Below are positions 45,106-55,991 of a DNA stretch of 64,000 nt, piece by piece (position 1 is the stretch's first letter; each line of letters begins with the position of its first letter). The notes under the pieces are model-generated. The model made no database searches. It was not told where the DNA came from and saw nothing but the letters and a program-made list of their open reading frames with translations. A program made the translations under genes and the position numbers. This stretch comes from Tetragonia tetragonoides (Eukaryota; Streptophyta; Magnoliopsida; Caryophyllales; Aizoaceae). The stretch spans positions 18,699,001 through 18,763,000 of the forward strand of contig CM076153.1 in the NCBI GenBank assembly GCA_038025085.1, given 5' to 3'.

Positions 45106-48100
45106 TGTTTTGATCAGAGCTCTTTCATGTGTTATTGAATTAATTAGCATGTGTGTTGTACATAGCTACTTAAATTTCAGAACTCTAGATACTGTGCATA
45201 TGGTGAATTTCTGTTCTGTTTTGAGCAGGAATTGAGTGAGCAGAATCGAGAACGTGCTACGAATCCAGCGCATAAATATAGAGCATCACGCCTAGTCGCC
45301 TAGGGTACGCTGGCATTGAGCATGATGCCATATTGGCGTCCGGGGGGGACCCTACAGTTCATTCTATCCCGAGAGAAGAGCTTTGGATTTCAGCGCGGAA
45401 AGACAAGGATGGAAATATTGTTGATTCAAGCGTTCAAACGGTGGTTGATCAAATTCAAACTGTAAGGAATTATTTTGTTTTATATTTTTGTAAACTGTAC
45501 TCTGATCTTTCTTTGCAATCTCCTTATAGTGACATTTCATTTACTTATTTTTTGTCGTAGGAATCCCTATCCCAAAGAGGGAGTGAAGAGATGACTTCTA
45601 CTCAACATGATATTTTGGCCAAGGCCATTGGGAAGAAAGAGCATTCAGGTCGTGTGAGAGGTGCTGGATTTGGGGTCACGAACAAGCAATTCTTTGGCCA
45701 AACAAAGTCATGCGGCCAACATGAGAGTGAGATGCATACAATTAAGGCACTTCAGCGGGACATGGCTGTCATGAAACAACAACTTGTATCCTTAGTTGGA
45801 AATTCAGACCCCGCTCCTAAAATCGTAGAGGAACTTCAGACGCCGCGAAGTAATAAAGGGAGTTGTTCAGCTGCACAACAACAAACTCCTCCCTCAACCA
45901 TGCTGGTTATCATTCCAGAGGTAAGGAATATATGTTCCTGCTCATTTATTCCACCACTGCTCATTCATTCCATTTTTTCTAATCTTTTTAATATCAATGA
46001 CATAGGGTATCATAGAGTGTGAGGTAGCGGTGAACGATTCCCTTACATTGTCCACGTCTTTTAAACGAACTGTGGCCAAAGGAAAGGTTCCAAACATATC
46101 CAGCGACCAACCAGTAAAGCTTCATTGCAAGGTATTAGACAAAGCCCATGTTATAGTCCAGATTTCTCATATCTATAAGGGAGAAAATGATACTATTGAG
46201 GATGAAGCTTACAAGCTTTCAGAGGCTTTAGGTACAATGGTTGCTTGGCCGAGAGACTTTATTGTTTTAGCTACGACGGTATGACATTTAACTTAATAGT
46301 GTCATTGTTATTTCTTTAGTTAATTGATATAAATGATATTTATAGTTGATTCTTTAAATGACATATATAGGGATCCACTGAGAAATCAATGAACAACAAG
46401 CAAAAAGGAAAATTAAGTCAAGCAAAGGAAACAAGTACTCCAAATGATCAGAAAAAACAAACCTATCCTTTGCCAAAACGTGATAATCTTCCCTTACATC
46501 TTAAGAGTTTGACCAATTGTGCAAATGATGGCTCCCGGTGAATTGATTGAGTTGTTGATTGAGCTGTCTATGGAGAGGGATTTACCTTCTACCATCATGA
46601 GGTGCATATCGGTCATGAGGAGATTTACCATGTCATTGCCCATGAAGAGTAAGGTGCTACTCATGTTTCGGCGTACATAAGGTGATTGTGTTGAACGTAT
46701 TGTTTCTGTTTTTGCTGTGTGCCGCTGTCGTATGTGCTGCTTGCTGCTGCCGCAGCTTGCTGCGTGCAGCTGCGTGGAAGATCGCATTGGCCTTTTCATT
46801 AATAGTTTTTGTTTTTCCATGGTTTTGTAGGTTTTTGTACCAAGCCTTGGTTAAAAACATGCTGTTGAGATCTTTTGGATTTTTGTGTTCACATCGAATA
46901 TGTCCCATCCGGATGATTTGAAAGATCGCATTGGTTATGTGGCTGATGTTTTAAACAAGTTGTTTTTAGCACCTTACAATGCTTGGTGGGTGAATGACAT
47001 TTGTTAATCTACAAATATTTTTTCTATGCAAAAACATGAACTGAATTCATGAAGAACAAATTGCTTTGGAACTCAAATGTGCTATTTTCAACTTCTTATT
47101 TCTGATTGTTTAGCTGCATGTTCAGCATGTTTTTTAGCCTATTTATAATGGATTATGCTTGTTAGATAGAGGAAGCAAGGAAAGTGAACAATAGTTGTTG
47201 GTGATTTTAGAGAACAAAATTGATAGTTGTTCTGTTTTTCTGATCAACCTTAGTTTTGCATGCAAAAATACTAGCTGCAACTTGGTGGACATTGGATGTT
47301 GTTTTAATTTACTCGATTTTGTGTATTTGGAATAAGAATGTTTTTTTATACAGGTTTCTTTTAAGTCGATAACTTGGGATGTTCATATTTTAGGAGGAAC
47401 TGTGCCAAAATTTTCCCGTGATATATAATTTTTTTATTGCTTTTATCACTTTTGTTTGATCAATATATCTTCATTCTATGTCATTGCGTGAAGGCATCAT
47501 TGGATATTGATTGTTATTGATCCTATCCGGGAGAATATATACTATTTGGATCCCCTGCGTGGCGATATACGAGATGAAATCACTGCTTTATTTGAAGGGT
47601 ACGCTTTACCTATATAAATAATTAAATAATTTGAGGCTATTTATGAGTAACTTACTAATTTCTTATTTAGTTTTCGTTTCTTCCTATAGCGCTTTGACTT
47701 CTTTTCGGGAGGAACGGGGTAATGGTAAGATGAAGGGTAAATCTCCTAAGTGGTATCCAATCCAGGTTACTTTTCTAACTTTGAAGTCGTTTTTATCGTA
47801 ACTAATTGTATAAAATTATATTTATTTCTATTTATATTGTATACTCATTTTATGATTGTAACTATTGTCTCGCCAAACAAACAACAGAGATTGTGCTTAT
47901 TGTGTCATGAGATTTATGCGGGAGATTATTGCTCATAAGTCAAGTGCAATTCTACTTCTAGTATGTTAATTTTTTATTTATCGAAAAATTAAGTTATATA
48001 TGTTGCACCAATCCATTGTTAACTAACAATTGTTATCTTTTTTTGTAGTACTTTGAGGACTCGAAATGTTCTAACTACTCAACGGAAAAGATTGATGGGG

Positions 48101-48127
48101 TTATGAGCGAGTGGTCGTTGTATGTTA

Positions 48128-48392
48128 CTCCCTCCGTTCTTTTTTCTCCTTCCCACTTCTTTTTGCACGGAGTTTAATGAGGGTTGCTTTTGGAATAAAA
48201 ATTCCTTATTTGCCATTACTTTAACATGAGAGAGAGTATGAGTTACTAGTGGGTTGGAAAATAATGATGACAAAGAAAAGGTAAGGAGAAATAGGTCTTT
48301 TAGTACTAAAAGTTTTACTAAAAGGGGAAGTGGTAGGGGAAAAGAAACGGATGTAAAAGGAAAGTGGGTAGGAGAAAAAAGAACGGAGGGAG
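48128..48392. mobile_element. Stowaway MITE nested in the Ulp1-like exon
   Basis: Perfect Stowaway-type ends CTCCCTCCGTTC (48128-48139) and GAACGGAGGGAG (48381-48392), with the TA target duplication on both sides (48126-48127 and 48393-48394). 265 bp, non-coding, Tc1/mariner-related. Removing it rejoins the codons after VMSEWSLY. Confidence 0.94.
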
Positions 48393-48669
48393 TATGAGTC
48401 AGGACAAGTTTATTATCCCCGAACACTTATAGATTTTGTGATTTAAGACTTTACTTTTATGTTGAGTTTTAACTCTAAACACTTAGACTTTCATTTTATA
48501 TGTACTATTTTGTTCAAAAATGATGTTGATCAAATTCTCTTTTTATTTCACTTTTTGTAGTTTCTATTGATATTTGCATTTGGTGTCTTTTATTTAATTT
48601 TAGAGCTTTAAAGTTGATTTCTTGTAGTCGAGGTTCAATCAAAGTCGGCCAAAAAAATAAAAAAAAAAG

Positions 48670-48970
48670 CTTATGACAACGGTTGGTCAACAGCCGCTGT
48701 CACAACGGCTAGTCTACGAACGCTGTCGAAGGTGCTATGCCTACGACAACGGCTACACCACAACCGCTGTCGTAGGTTCTCACTAAGTCAAAGTCAAACT
48801 TGACCATATAATACAACGGTCAGCAGACAACCGCTGTTGTAGCATGCTCGACGATAGCGGTCGAGATTGAGCCGCTGTCGTAGAAGTCTCACATACGACT
48901 GCGGTCGAGACGAAAGCTGTCGCAGCCGCTGTTGTAGGCCAAAAACGACTGCTGTCGTAGGCCTTTTTTG
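48670..48970. repeat. Right subterminal repeat region of the CACTA element
   Basis: About ten copies of CGACAGCGGY / RCCGCTGTCGTAG-type motifs in both orientations, matching the left subterminal region in type. Expected binding sites for the element's own DNA-binding protein, by family analogy. Confidence 0.82.
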
Positions 48971-48981
48971 GTGTAGTGTTA

Positions 48982-49855
48982 TTAAAACTCTGAAATGCTC
49001 ACCAAAACAGCAGCGAGGGATTTATTAATTAGATAGAGATCTCTATTGGAGGAACTAATAACTCCATGTTGAGTGTCAAAATGACAAAATCCATAGAAGC
49101 ACAATGAGATGAAAGCATATGTATTGTTGCTACTCTGGTATTACTTAATAGCGAGAGATTTGATGTGCTTGAGCTTCACAATACCCGATTATCCTTTCTG
49201 ATAGATACGTAGGCCGCAAATTTGGAAGCCAAATGCTCCTGGCACAATTTTTTCTCCTTTCTGTTGTCATATTCCCCAGTTTTTGGTATACAGGCCAAAC
49301 AATCTATACTAATAACTGATTGCAGTTTCAGAAGCCGAACAAATCTGGTGACTAGAAGTGGAGGTTCTGAAGAAGATTATTTGGTGAAAGTATACAGTCA
49401 AAATCTGTTGCGTGGCTGTGAGCTTGCTCATGCTTCACAAAGTTTCTTTGGCCGGATGCTCATGCATGAGATGAGAATCTTTCTATGCAACGATATCTAA
49501 TGAAATAGCATCTGGAGTCATCGACCACCCATCTTGTAGTAGAAAGTAATCTTGGATAGATACTCGTGTTATAATACTTAAAAAGTTTTGTTGACGAGCA
49601 AAAAAAAAAAAGTGGAAAATTTTCGTCTATGATATGTTATGCATCATGGCAAGTGAAGTATGGAGATTTTTCACAAGTTTTCTGGCAGCTTATTTCAGAA
49701 AATATAGGTTAAATTAAAAAAATATATAGCTTAGAATTTTAAATACAAAATCATGATATAAAATTTTGCACAGATTGAGATTTGGGATTAATATGGATTA
49801 TTGAAATACAAATTCTTGAAACAAGTCCAATTAAATAAAGTAGAGTAAATAAAAA
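48982..49855. other. Region right of the CACTA element, no gene assigned
   Basis: A frame at 49222-49500 ends in a stretch containing EEDYLVKVYSQNLL and FFGRMLMHEMRIFL that I cannot assign. A plausible acceptor before 49326 would give a short terminal exon FQKPNKSGD. Neither matches the UDP-sugar pyrophosphorylase. AT-rich DNA follows. Confidence 0.35.
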
Positions 49856-50733
49856 GGGGATTGCTTAACATAACTCACAAATTGCTTAATTCAAATTTTT
49901 TTGCTCACAATACCCCTAATTAATTTTTCAATAGACTGTTTTGCTCCCTCTTCTCTCTCCGTTCTCTCTTTTCCCTCATTGTTCATTTCCTGTTTCATTT
50001 TACTTTAAATAATTGTAATACAAAAAAAAAAAAAGAAAAGAAAACAGACATGGAGCTCGTGCCCCCTCCCCCTGCTCACCGGAAGCCGCCCCACCGCCGC
50101 CACTATCCCGCCACCACCTTCCCCACCACCGCCCCACCCAGCCGCCCCCTCCCAATCCCACCAAACACGAAACCCAAACACACACACACTCTCTCCACCA
50201 CAAAACACCAGCCCGACAACCCAGCCCCCTGTCATCCCGACCACCGCTCCACCCCACCAGCACCGCGCCCAACACTGCCCCACCCCGCCACCCCACACCA
50301 CCGCCCCACTCTCTCTCCTCCACAAAAGGAAGCCCGATGCCCCATGTCAGCTCGACCCCAACCCCAGCCCGCTACCAACGCGACCACGCCAACCCTATCC
50401 CCCTGTCAGCCCGCCGCCCCAAGCCCGTCCCCCAACAGCCACCTTACAATAAACCCTAATCTACCACCCAAAAAAACCCAGAACAATTAAAAATTTGTAA
50501 AAAAAACTAATCTAAATTATGATAATTAACTCAATATTACCATCATCATTAATTTCATCATAGATATTGTGTTAATCCAAAGAATTATTCATATTGATTG
50601 ACTAGAAGGAGGGAGGAGAGAGAGGAGAAAAGGAAGAAGGGGATTCTCCTTCACAAATTAAAAGGGTAGTTTTGAAAGTTTCGTGCCAAAAATATTTACG
50701 TTAAGCAATTTGCAATTTACGTTAAACAACTTC
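49856..50733. mobile_element. MULE-like non-autonomous element with a GC-rich interior
   Basis: The ends form imperfect inverted repeats: GGGGATTGCTTAACATAA at the left and, in reverse complement, GAAGTTGTTTAACGTAA at the right, each followed by CAAATTGCTTAA. A near-perfect 9-bp duplication flanks them (AAATAAAAA at 49847-49855 and AAATAAAAT at 50734-50742). The 50045-50465 interior is strikingly C-rich on the plus strand, with a Pro-rich frame on one strand and Gly/Trp-rich frames on the other. Nine-bp target duplications suggest the Mutator superfamily. The interior could be captured GC-rich gene DNA or simple sequence. Confidence 0.6.
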
Positions 50734-50742
50734 AAATAAAAT

Positions 50743-51217
50743 CAACAAAGTTAAACGAACTACTCGTAGTAATTAAACTCACCTGAGTCAACAAATTATA
50801 CCAAAAATGTATATAATCCAATAGTAATAAACAAAATTTAGTAGAATAAACCACCTTATTCAACAAATTTAAGTAGGATAAATAAATTTTGTAACAAATC
50901 AGCATAATTAAATACTTCCTTTGGTTCCTAATTCTTTTTTCCAAGACAACACTTTAACCATGAATAACTATATAACTATAAAATTTATAAAAATGAGATA
51001 TTTTAAAAATTAAAATTGAATCTAGTAATAGTATTGTTACTTTGCAAAATTTTATACATTTTCTTAAATTAATGGTCAAAGTTTGTATACTTTGACGTCA
51101 AAAAGTCAAATGGAAAGAAGAATTGGAAACAGAGGTAGTAATCAACTATAAAAAAATTATTATTAATAAATTGAAATAGTAGACCCTAAGTCATATTGTC
51201 TAACATGCAATACATGT
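50743..51217. other. AT-rich spacer
   Basis: No gene, RNA or recognisable repeat seen, other than general AT richness. Confidence 0.5.
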
Positions 51218-51220
51218 TAA

Positions 51221-51571
51221 GAGCCTGTTTGGGAGTTGGAGAATGGAGGGGAAAGGAGGGGAATGAGGGGAAAATCAAAAATTTTCCTTGTTTGTCAGTT
51301 TTTTTTAAAGAGGGGAAGGGAAGGGAATAAAGGGGAACAGTTCCCCTCTATTTCCCTCCATTAACTCAATTTTTGTTCTCCTCCTCCCCCCCCCCCAAAT
51401 TGGGGAGAAATGGAGGGGAAGGAGAATTTTTAAGTGATGGTAGTCGATTCTCCTCCGTTCTTCTTACTTAAACTCCCAAATAAGGTGAAATATTTCACCT
51501 TCATTCTGCTCCCTTCCCTTCCCGTCCCGCTCATTCCCTTCCCTTCCCACCCAAAACTCCCAAACAAGCTG
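51221..51571. mobile_element. Tourist/Harbinger-like MITE
   Basis: The ends are GAGCCTGTTTGGGAG and, in reverse complement, CAGCTTGTTTGGGAG, flanked by TAA (51218-51220 and 51572-51574). The 351-bp interior is non-coding, with G-rich to C-rich tracts (GGAGGGGAA / TTCCCCTCC) that allow fold-back. Same superfamily hallmarks as the element at 19275-19844. Confidence 0.8.
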
Positions 51572-51574
51572 TAA

Positions 51575-52447
51575 ATGATGTCAAAACCTAATTAATCTAT
51601 TGATAATAAAATTAAATGAGAGTAGTAATGTAGTAATACAAATCCTTAACTATAGTTGACTGACTACGACCCTATTCTACTCATATTGACTCTAGTTTTG
51701 GTTAGTTCAACTCAATATCATTGAATTTAATTCAATTTCATTTTTGGAATATCTTTTCACTTAAATACATTTCTTTATTCCAACATATATTCACGATCAT
51801 ATTACATGTGATATTGAAAATCTTTCAACAGATGCTATTCAAATAAGCTCATGTTACGTTGAAGGGGATTTAACAAGTTAAAAAAAAGCTAAATGTTAAC
51901 CAAGGAAAAAAACAGTTTAGTTCATACTAAAGCAGTTTATTACAATTCAATTATTCTTTTACAACTTCAAGAAAAAAAAAAAAAATTATTCTTTGAGTAT
52001 TATCTCTATTCTATAAAGCCAGAAGGAGGTTTTGGGACTCCAAATTTCGTTTGGACAAAAACAACCTTCACCCCACTAATAAGGAAATTATTAGTAAGGA
52101 TATAATAGTCAACTAACCTGACACACATTGAAAAAAGAAAAAAAAACCTATCATGCCTTTAACCTCTTCATTCAGTTCTTCTCACACCTTTTTAACCACC
52201 CACTAGGCCACTAACTCCCTACTCCCCAATATCTCAAATCATTTAACAATTAATTTTTCTAAACTTACTTTTAACCGTTGCCAGCTTAAAATCAAACTTA
52301 CTCATCTTATTTTGTTTTATCTCTCTCTCACATAATCTAAGAGGAAAAAAGCTTTCATGTTTTTGATCTTTCTTTCACTTCGATACTCTTTGTATAAGTG
52401 TACTGTAAGTAAGTTGGGTTGATAATTGGGTATTTATACTAATGCAC
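51575..52447. other. AT-rich spacer
   Basis: No gene is visible. A short frame near 51893 has no familiar motif. Confidence 0.5.
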
Positions 52448-52452
52448 CTAGT

Positions 52453-53059
52453 TGTTGGAAACAATGCTCAGAGTTGGAGTTTGGTTATCACAAATCTGAG
52501 TTTGGTTCCACCCAATCGTATCCAGATTCGCGATATCTTAATTGCTGAAATCATGGAATTAATGAGATCCGTTTCTGCTGTTATAATCCTTTATTCTCTT
52601 ATATAACATCCTATTTTCAGCCCATATCTTTATTGTAATATTATATCCTTAATTTCCAAATCAATTGATTCCCTTGATTCTCTCCCCATTAATTATGTTA
52701 TTTGATTTCCTATTGATGGGAAAGTTCTAGCCCTCTTTTGGATATAAAAGCTCTGTCAATATTGCTGGAAAATATACAAGAAAAAATCATCCATCATCCT
52801 TTTCTCTCTATACACCTTCCATTATTCCTGAGCAAGTTGAGTTTTGTTCCAATCCTTCCTCGTGAGTGCACACGAGTAAGGGTGCTGTGTTAACCTTGGG
52901 AAGCGAGCGCTGGGTGATCAATTTGCACCTAGATCGAGGCGAAATCACTTTTAAGGCAGTGGTTAATCCCACGCTGCAGCAAGTTACTTTCGTGTTCTGT
53001 TTCTGCCAGTTGATCATTGGGACTGACCAAACATCAGTTTGGGTACACCTATTTTAACA
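52453..53059 (+). repeat. 5' LTR of the copia element
   Basis: 607 bp, starting TGTTGG and ending AACA. It has a promoter-like AT-rich region (GGATATAAAAGC, about 52739-52750) upstream of a CAGTTGATC-type 3' section. The sequence just after it (ATTTAAAAGCG) lacks the TGG that starts a normal primer binding site. Confidence 0.94.
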
Positions 53060-53092
53060 ATTTAAAAGCGATTTACCTTTTCACTTTGATCA

Positions 53093-53752
53093 ATGGACCT
53101 TGTGTTGAACAAGACTATCACTGACATGTCGAAAATTGAGCCTCTGGATGGGAACAATTACAAGAGGTGGTCCCAAAAGATGCTCATCGTTTTCGAACAA
53201 TTTGAATTGGACTATGTCCTATTCAACCCACCAATTTTTGGTGAAGATGATGTTACGGATAAGACCAAGAATGATGCTGATGAGAAACTCAAAAGAAAGT
53301 TTGAGAAGGACAACAAATCTGTTCGTGGTCATATGTTAAGTCATATGACAAACTCCATATTCGACTTGTTCATTAAAGAGAAATCCGCCAAGTCGATTTG
53401 GGATACTGTTGAGAGGAAATATGGTGTCGATGATGCTGGAAAGAAGAAGTACGTAGTTGGCAATTGGCTCGAATCCCAGATAGTCGATGATAAACCAATC
53501 ATGGATCAAGTGCACCAATATGAGAACCTTTGTGCCAATGTGCTGTCGGAAGGCATGGAGATGCGTGAGATCTTTCAAGCTAATGCCTTGATCGAGAAAT
53601 TGCCCAATTCTTGGAATGACTTTCGTGGTCATTTGAAGCACAAGAAGGATATTACAGTTGAGGAGTTGGCTGGACACGTGAGGATTGAGGAAGCCAATCG
53701 ACTCAAAGATAAGTCTAACCCCATCCCAATTACTTCTAATAATGCTTATTAG
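53093..53752 (+). CDS. Copia gag-like protein (UBN2 type)
   Basis: A 219-residue open frame starts MDLVLNKTITDMSKIEPLDG and has the conserved NNYKRWSQKMLIVFEQFELD block of copia gag proteins, then KSAKSIWDTVERKYG and LIEKLPNSWNDFRGHL. The normal CCHC zinc knuckle is absent: the frame stops with TAG after SNPIPITSNNAY, so it is a truncated gag. Gag packages the element RNA in particles. The uninterrupted frame suggests constraint or youth. It could be used in trans by active relatives; that is inference. Confidence 0.85.
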   Translation: MDLVLNKTITDMSKIEPLDGNNYKRWSQKMLIVFEQFELDYVLFNPPIFGEDDVTDKTKNDADEKLKRKFEKDNKSVRGHMLSHMTNSIFDLFIKEKSAKSIWDTVERKYGVDDAGKKKYVVGNWLESQIVDDKPIMDQVHQYENLCANVLSEGMEMREIFQANALIEKLPNSWNDFRGHLKHKKDITVEELAGHVRIEEANRLKDKSNPIPITSNNAY

Positions 53753-54630
53753 TTTTGGGAGCATGTGGGGGTTAGAGGTTTTATTTACTTATCGCATAGA
53801 GTGCTTAATAAATAAACCCTCATATGTAAATTTTTAAAGCTTGACACTAAATGTGACTTATTTGAAATTGTGGGGGTGTTTGATAAAGTAGTTTTGCCTA
53901 GTCATAAGCACACGAAATTTTGGCTTAAAATCATTGGTTCTGATTTTAGTTGGTTATGCCCAAATATCAGTATAGCATATAGATTCATGTGTTTGAATAA
54001 TTATTCTATTATTGAATCTAGAGATGTTGAATTCTTTGAGCATATCGTTTCTTTGAAAATGAATGCCGAATCATATGGTATTGCTATGACTATGCATGCT
54101 TCTTTTCGTTACCTACTCCATTTAATAATGATGTATATGGTGTTGAACCACGAAGGAGTAAAATAGTTAGAACTGATATCAACTTTGGTTCTGAATGATT
54201 TTCTAATCGAAGATTTAAATGTTTATGAATTAAATGAGAATATCATTTATTCTTAAATGATTGACGAAGAGCCTAAAACTTTTGCAGAGGCTATGTCTTC
54301 GGTTGATGCTAGCTGTTGGAAAGAAGCTATAAACAATAAAGAAGCCAAATGGTTATCGAACTAGCTTGCGGATGTTCTTTTGTGGAGAAAGCATCTCGTG
54401 TCTCAATTCATTGTGATTAGTAGCATCCATCTCGGTAACTAAGAATCACGCGTATAATGGTAAGAAAGTACATTTACGCATAAGACTTGGTGAGACAATT
54501 GATAAACAATGATGTACTTTGTTTTTGAGTACTTGAAATTCGCAATAACTTTGGCGGATAATTTAACCAAAAGGTTGACCAGAAAAATGGTCATAAAGGC
54601 GTCGAAGGGGATGGGCTTAAAGCCCTTGGA
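53753..54630 (+). pseudogene. Remnants of copia pol (integrase tail, RT start, RNase H end)
   Basis: Scraps in order: near 53965-54040 an integrase-linker piece reading RFMCLNNYSIIESRDVEFFE; near 54265-54310 an RT-start piece EEPKTFAEAMSSVDASCWKE; and near 54385-54610 an RNase H end with VSIHCD, and later LADNLTKRLTRKMV. Large deletions and stops separate them, so no pol enzyme could be made. Confidence 0.75.
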
Positions 54631-54739
54631 TTGAGAGAATCATGGTGGATACCGAATCTTTCAAGGTTTAATGTGGTCAAACTAAGCCATGAGGAGACTC
54701 AATGAGCACCAACCTACCCATCCCTATGGCGATTATTGG

Positions 54740-54970
54740 TGCTATTTGTAAGGATGAGCTTTTTGCTCTTAATGAATTCATAGCCCTAGTTGGGTGGTCC
54801 TTGAGAGACGGACTTGATGGATTCACCGCTTAATTTTGTGAGGATGAGCTTACGCTCTTAATTAAATTCATAACCCTGGTTGGGTGGTCCTTGTGAGACG
54901 GACTTGATGGATTCACCGCTTAATTATGTGAGGATGAGCACTCATTGCTCTTAATGATTTCACGGTCCTG
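54740..54970 (+). repeat. ~98-bp tandem repeat in the copia 3' region
   Basis: Two and a half copies of a unit with AGGATGAGC...GCTCTTAAT, GGTTGGGTGGTCCTTG, GAGACGGACTTGATGGATTC and ACCGCTTAATT. It lies between the pol remnants and the polypurine tract. Confidence 0.85.
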
Positions 54971-55376
54971 GTGTTTGATGGTCAGACACAAAGGTAAGTT
55001 TGGGTAGACGTGATTGTGTTGGAACCGTAGAAAATCACCTACGTGAGTGAGAATATTTGGCCACCTTCTATGAAAGATTTATGGGCTTCTTTCTAGAGCA
55101 CTCATGAGTACATGAGGTTCTTTTGGCTAAATGTGTTTATTATCGCGGGACAAAATCTCAATAAAGTGATAAGGTCCGTGTCTTGAGGTGTCAACTTTAC
55201 GTATTGTAGTTCAAGAGTAACATCACTCATTGATGTTCGGTATGACCTCAATTCACTATGTGTTAATTCAAATCGCAAGATATTAGCACTTAAGTGCCAA
55301 GTCATTTGTTTGCTCAGGAAACTTTGCTCATTCATTCTTTTGGAATTCTTATATCTCTTTCGCATTGGTGGGGGAT

Positions 55377-55986
55377 TGTTGGAAACAATGCTCAGAGTTG
55401 GAGTTTGGTTATGACTAATCTGAGTTTGGTTCCACCCAATCGCATCCAGATTCGCGAGATCTTAGTTGCTGAAATCATGGAATTAATGAGATCCGTTTCT
55501 GCTGTTATAATCCTTTATTCTTGTATATAACAACTCCTGATTTTCAGCCCATATCTTTATTGTGATATTATATCCTTGATTTTCAAATCAATTGATTCCC
55601 TTGATTCTCTCCCTATTAATTACGTTATTTGATTTCCTATTGATGGGAAAGTTCTAGCCCTCTTTTGGATATAAAATCTCAGTCAATATTGCTGGAAAAT
55701 ATACAAGAGAAAATCATCCATCATCCTTTTCTCTCTATACACCTTCCATTATTCCTGAGCAAGTTGAGTTTTGTTCCAATCCTTCCTCGTGAGTGCACAC
55801 GAGTAAGGGTGATGTGTTAACCTTGGGAAGCGAGCGCTGGGTGATCGATTTGCACCTAGATCGAGGCAAAATCGCTTTTAAGGCAATGGTTAATCCCGCG
55901 GCGCAGCAAGTTACTTTCGTGTTCTGTTTCTGCCAGTTGATCATTGGGACTGACCAAACATCAGTTTGGGTACACCTATTCTAACA
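55377..55986 (+). repeat. 3' LTR of the copia element
   Basis: 610 bp, collinear with the 5' LTR, with scattered substitutions (I count roughly 25-30 differences). A polypurine tract lies immediately upstream. Confidence 0.94.
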
Positions 55987-55991
55987 CTAGT

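Larger units (their letters stand above)
44212..48430 (+). pseudogene. CACTA second gene: Transposase_24-like plus Ulp1-like cysteine protease
   Basis: Exons are separated by plausible GT-AG introns. Exon 1 (44212-44486) has KFVVLFSAKGNAIGKNG and then the SYIGCITRTYVKISYASWDV region of the Transposase_24 (En/Spm, TNPA-like) family, with a frame shift near 44290. Exon 2 (44579-44789) reads FKFDYDVRKHRLMMKAGVAF and then KLKKKYMWDSNGN. Later exons (about 45229-46280) include ELSEQNRERA, VNDSLTLSTSFKRTVAKGKV and a MVAWPRDFIVLAT block, with a frame break near 45300. The end (47494-47598, 47690-47765, about 47890-48130) is a Ulp1/C48 protease domain with HHWILIVIDPIRENIYYLDP, SPKWYPIQ, DCAYCVMRFMREII and YFEDSKCSNYSTEKIDGVMS: His, Asp and Cys positions are all visible. 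The Cys exon appears out of phase, and a Stowaway MITE splits the last exon. Confidence 0.75.
36545..48978 (+). mobile_element. CACTA (En/Spm) DNA transposon, 12.4 kb, nested
   Basis: The ends are CACTACAACAGAAAAGGCC and, in reverse complement at the right, CACTACACCAAAAAAGGCC. A perfect 3-bp target duplication TTA flanks them (36542-36544 and 48979-48981). Both subterminal regions are packed with AGCCGCTGTTGT-type motifs in both orientations. The interior has a TNP2-type transposase gene (38841-44019), then a Transposase_24/Ulp1-type gene (44212 to about 48430), both broken. At least four later insertions lie inside. Without them and the lost coding parts it would be an ordinary CACTA layout. 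It may still be mobilised in trans if a related transposase is present, since its ends look good. Confidence 0.93.
52453..55986 (+). mobile_element. Internally deleted Ty1-copia LTR retrotransposon, complete ends
   Basis: Two LTRs (52453-53059 and 55377-55986), each TGTTGGAAAC ... TAACA, bound 3.5 kb flanked by a perfect 5-bp duplication CTAGT (52448-52452 and 55987-55991). A full-length copia element is about 5 kb. Here the gag gene is intact but only scraps of integrase, RT and RNase H survive. A purine-rich tract, GGTGGGGGAT, directly precedes the 3' LTR. The LTRs are about 95 percent identical by eye, so the insertion is fairly old but not ancient. Confidence 0.94.

Noticed and set aside
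50050..50490. 146-codon Pro/Thr/His-rich frame on the plus strand, and Gly/Trp-rich frames opposite
   Set aside because: Low-complexity C-rich DNA inside a MULE-like element; long frames on both strands arise from composition and show no domain.
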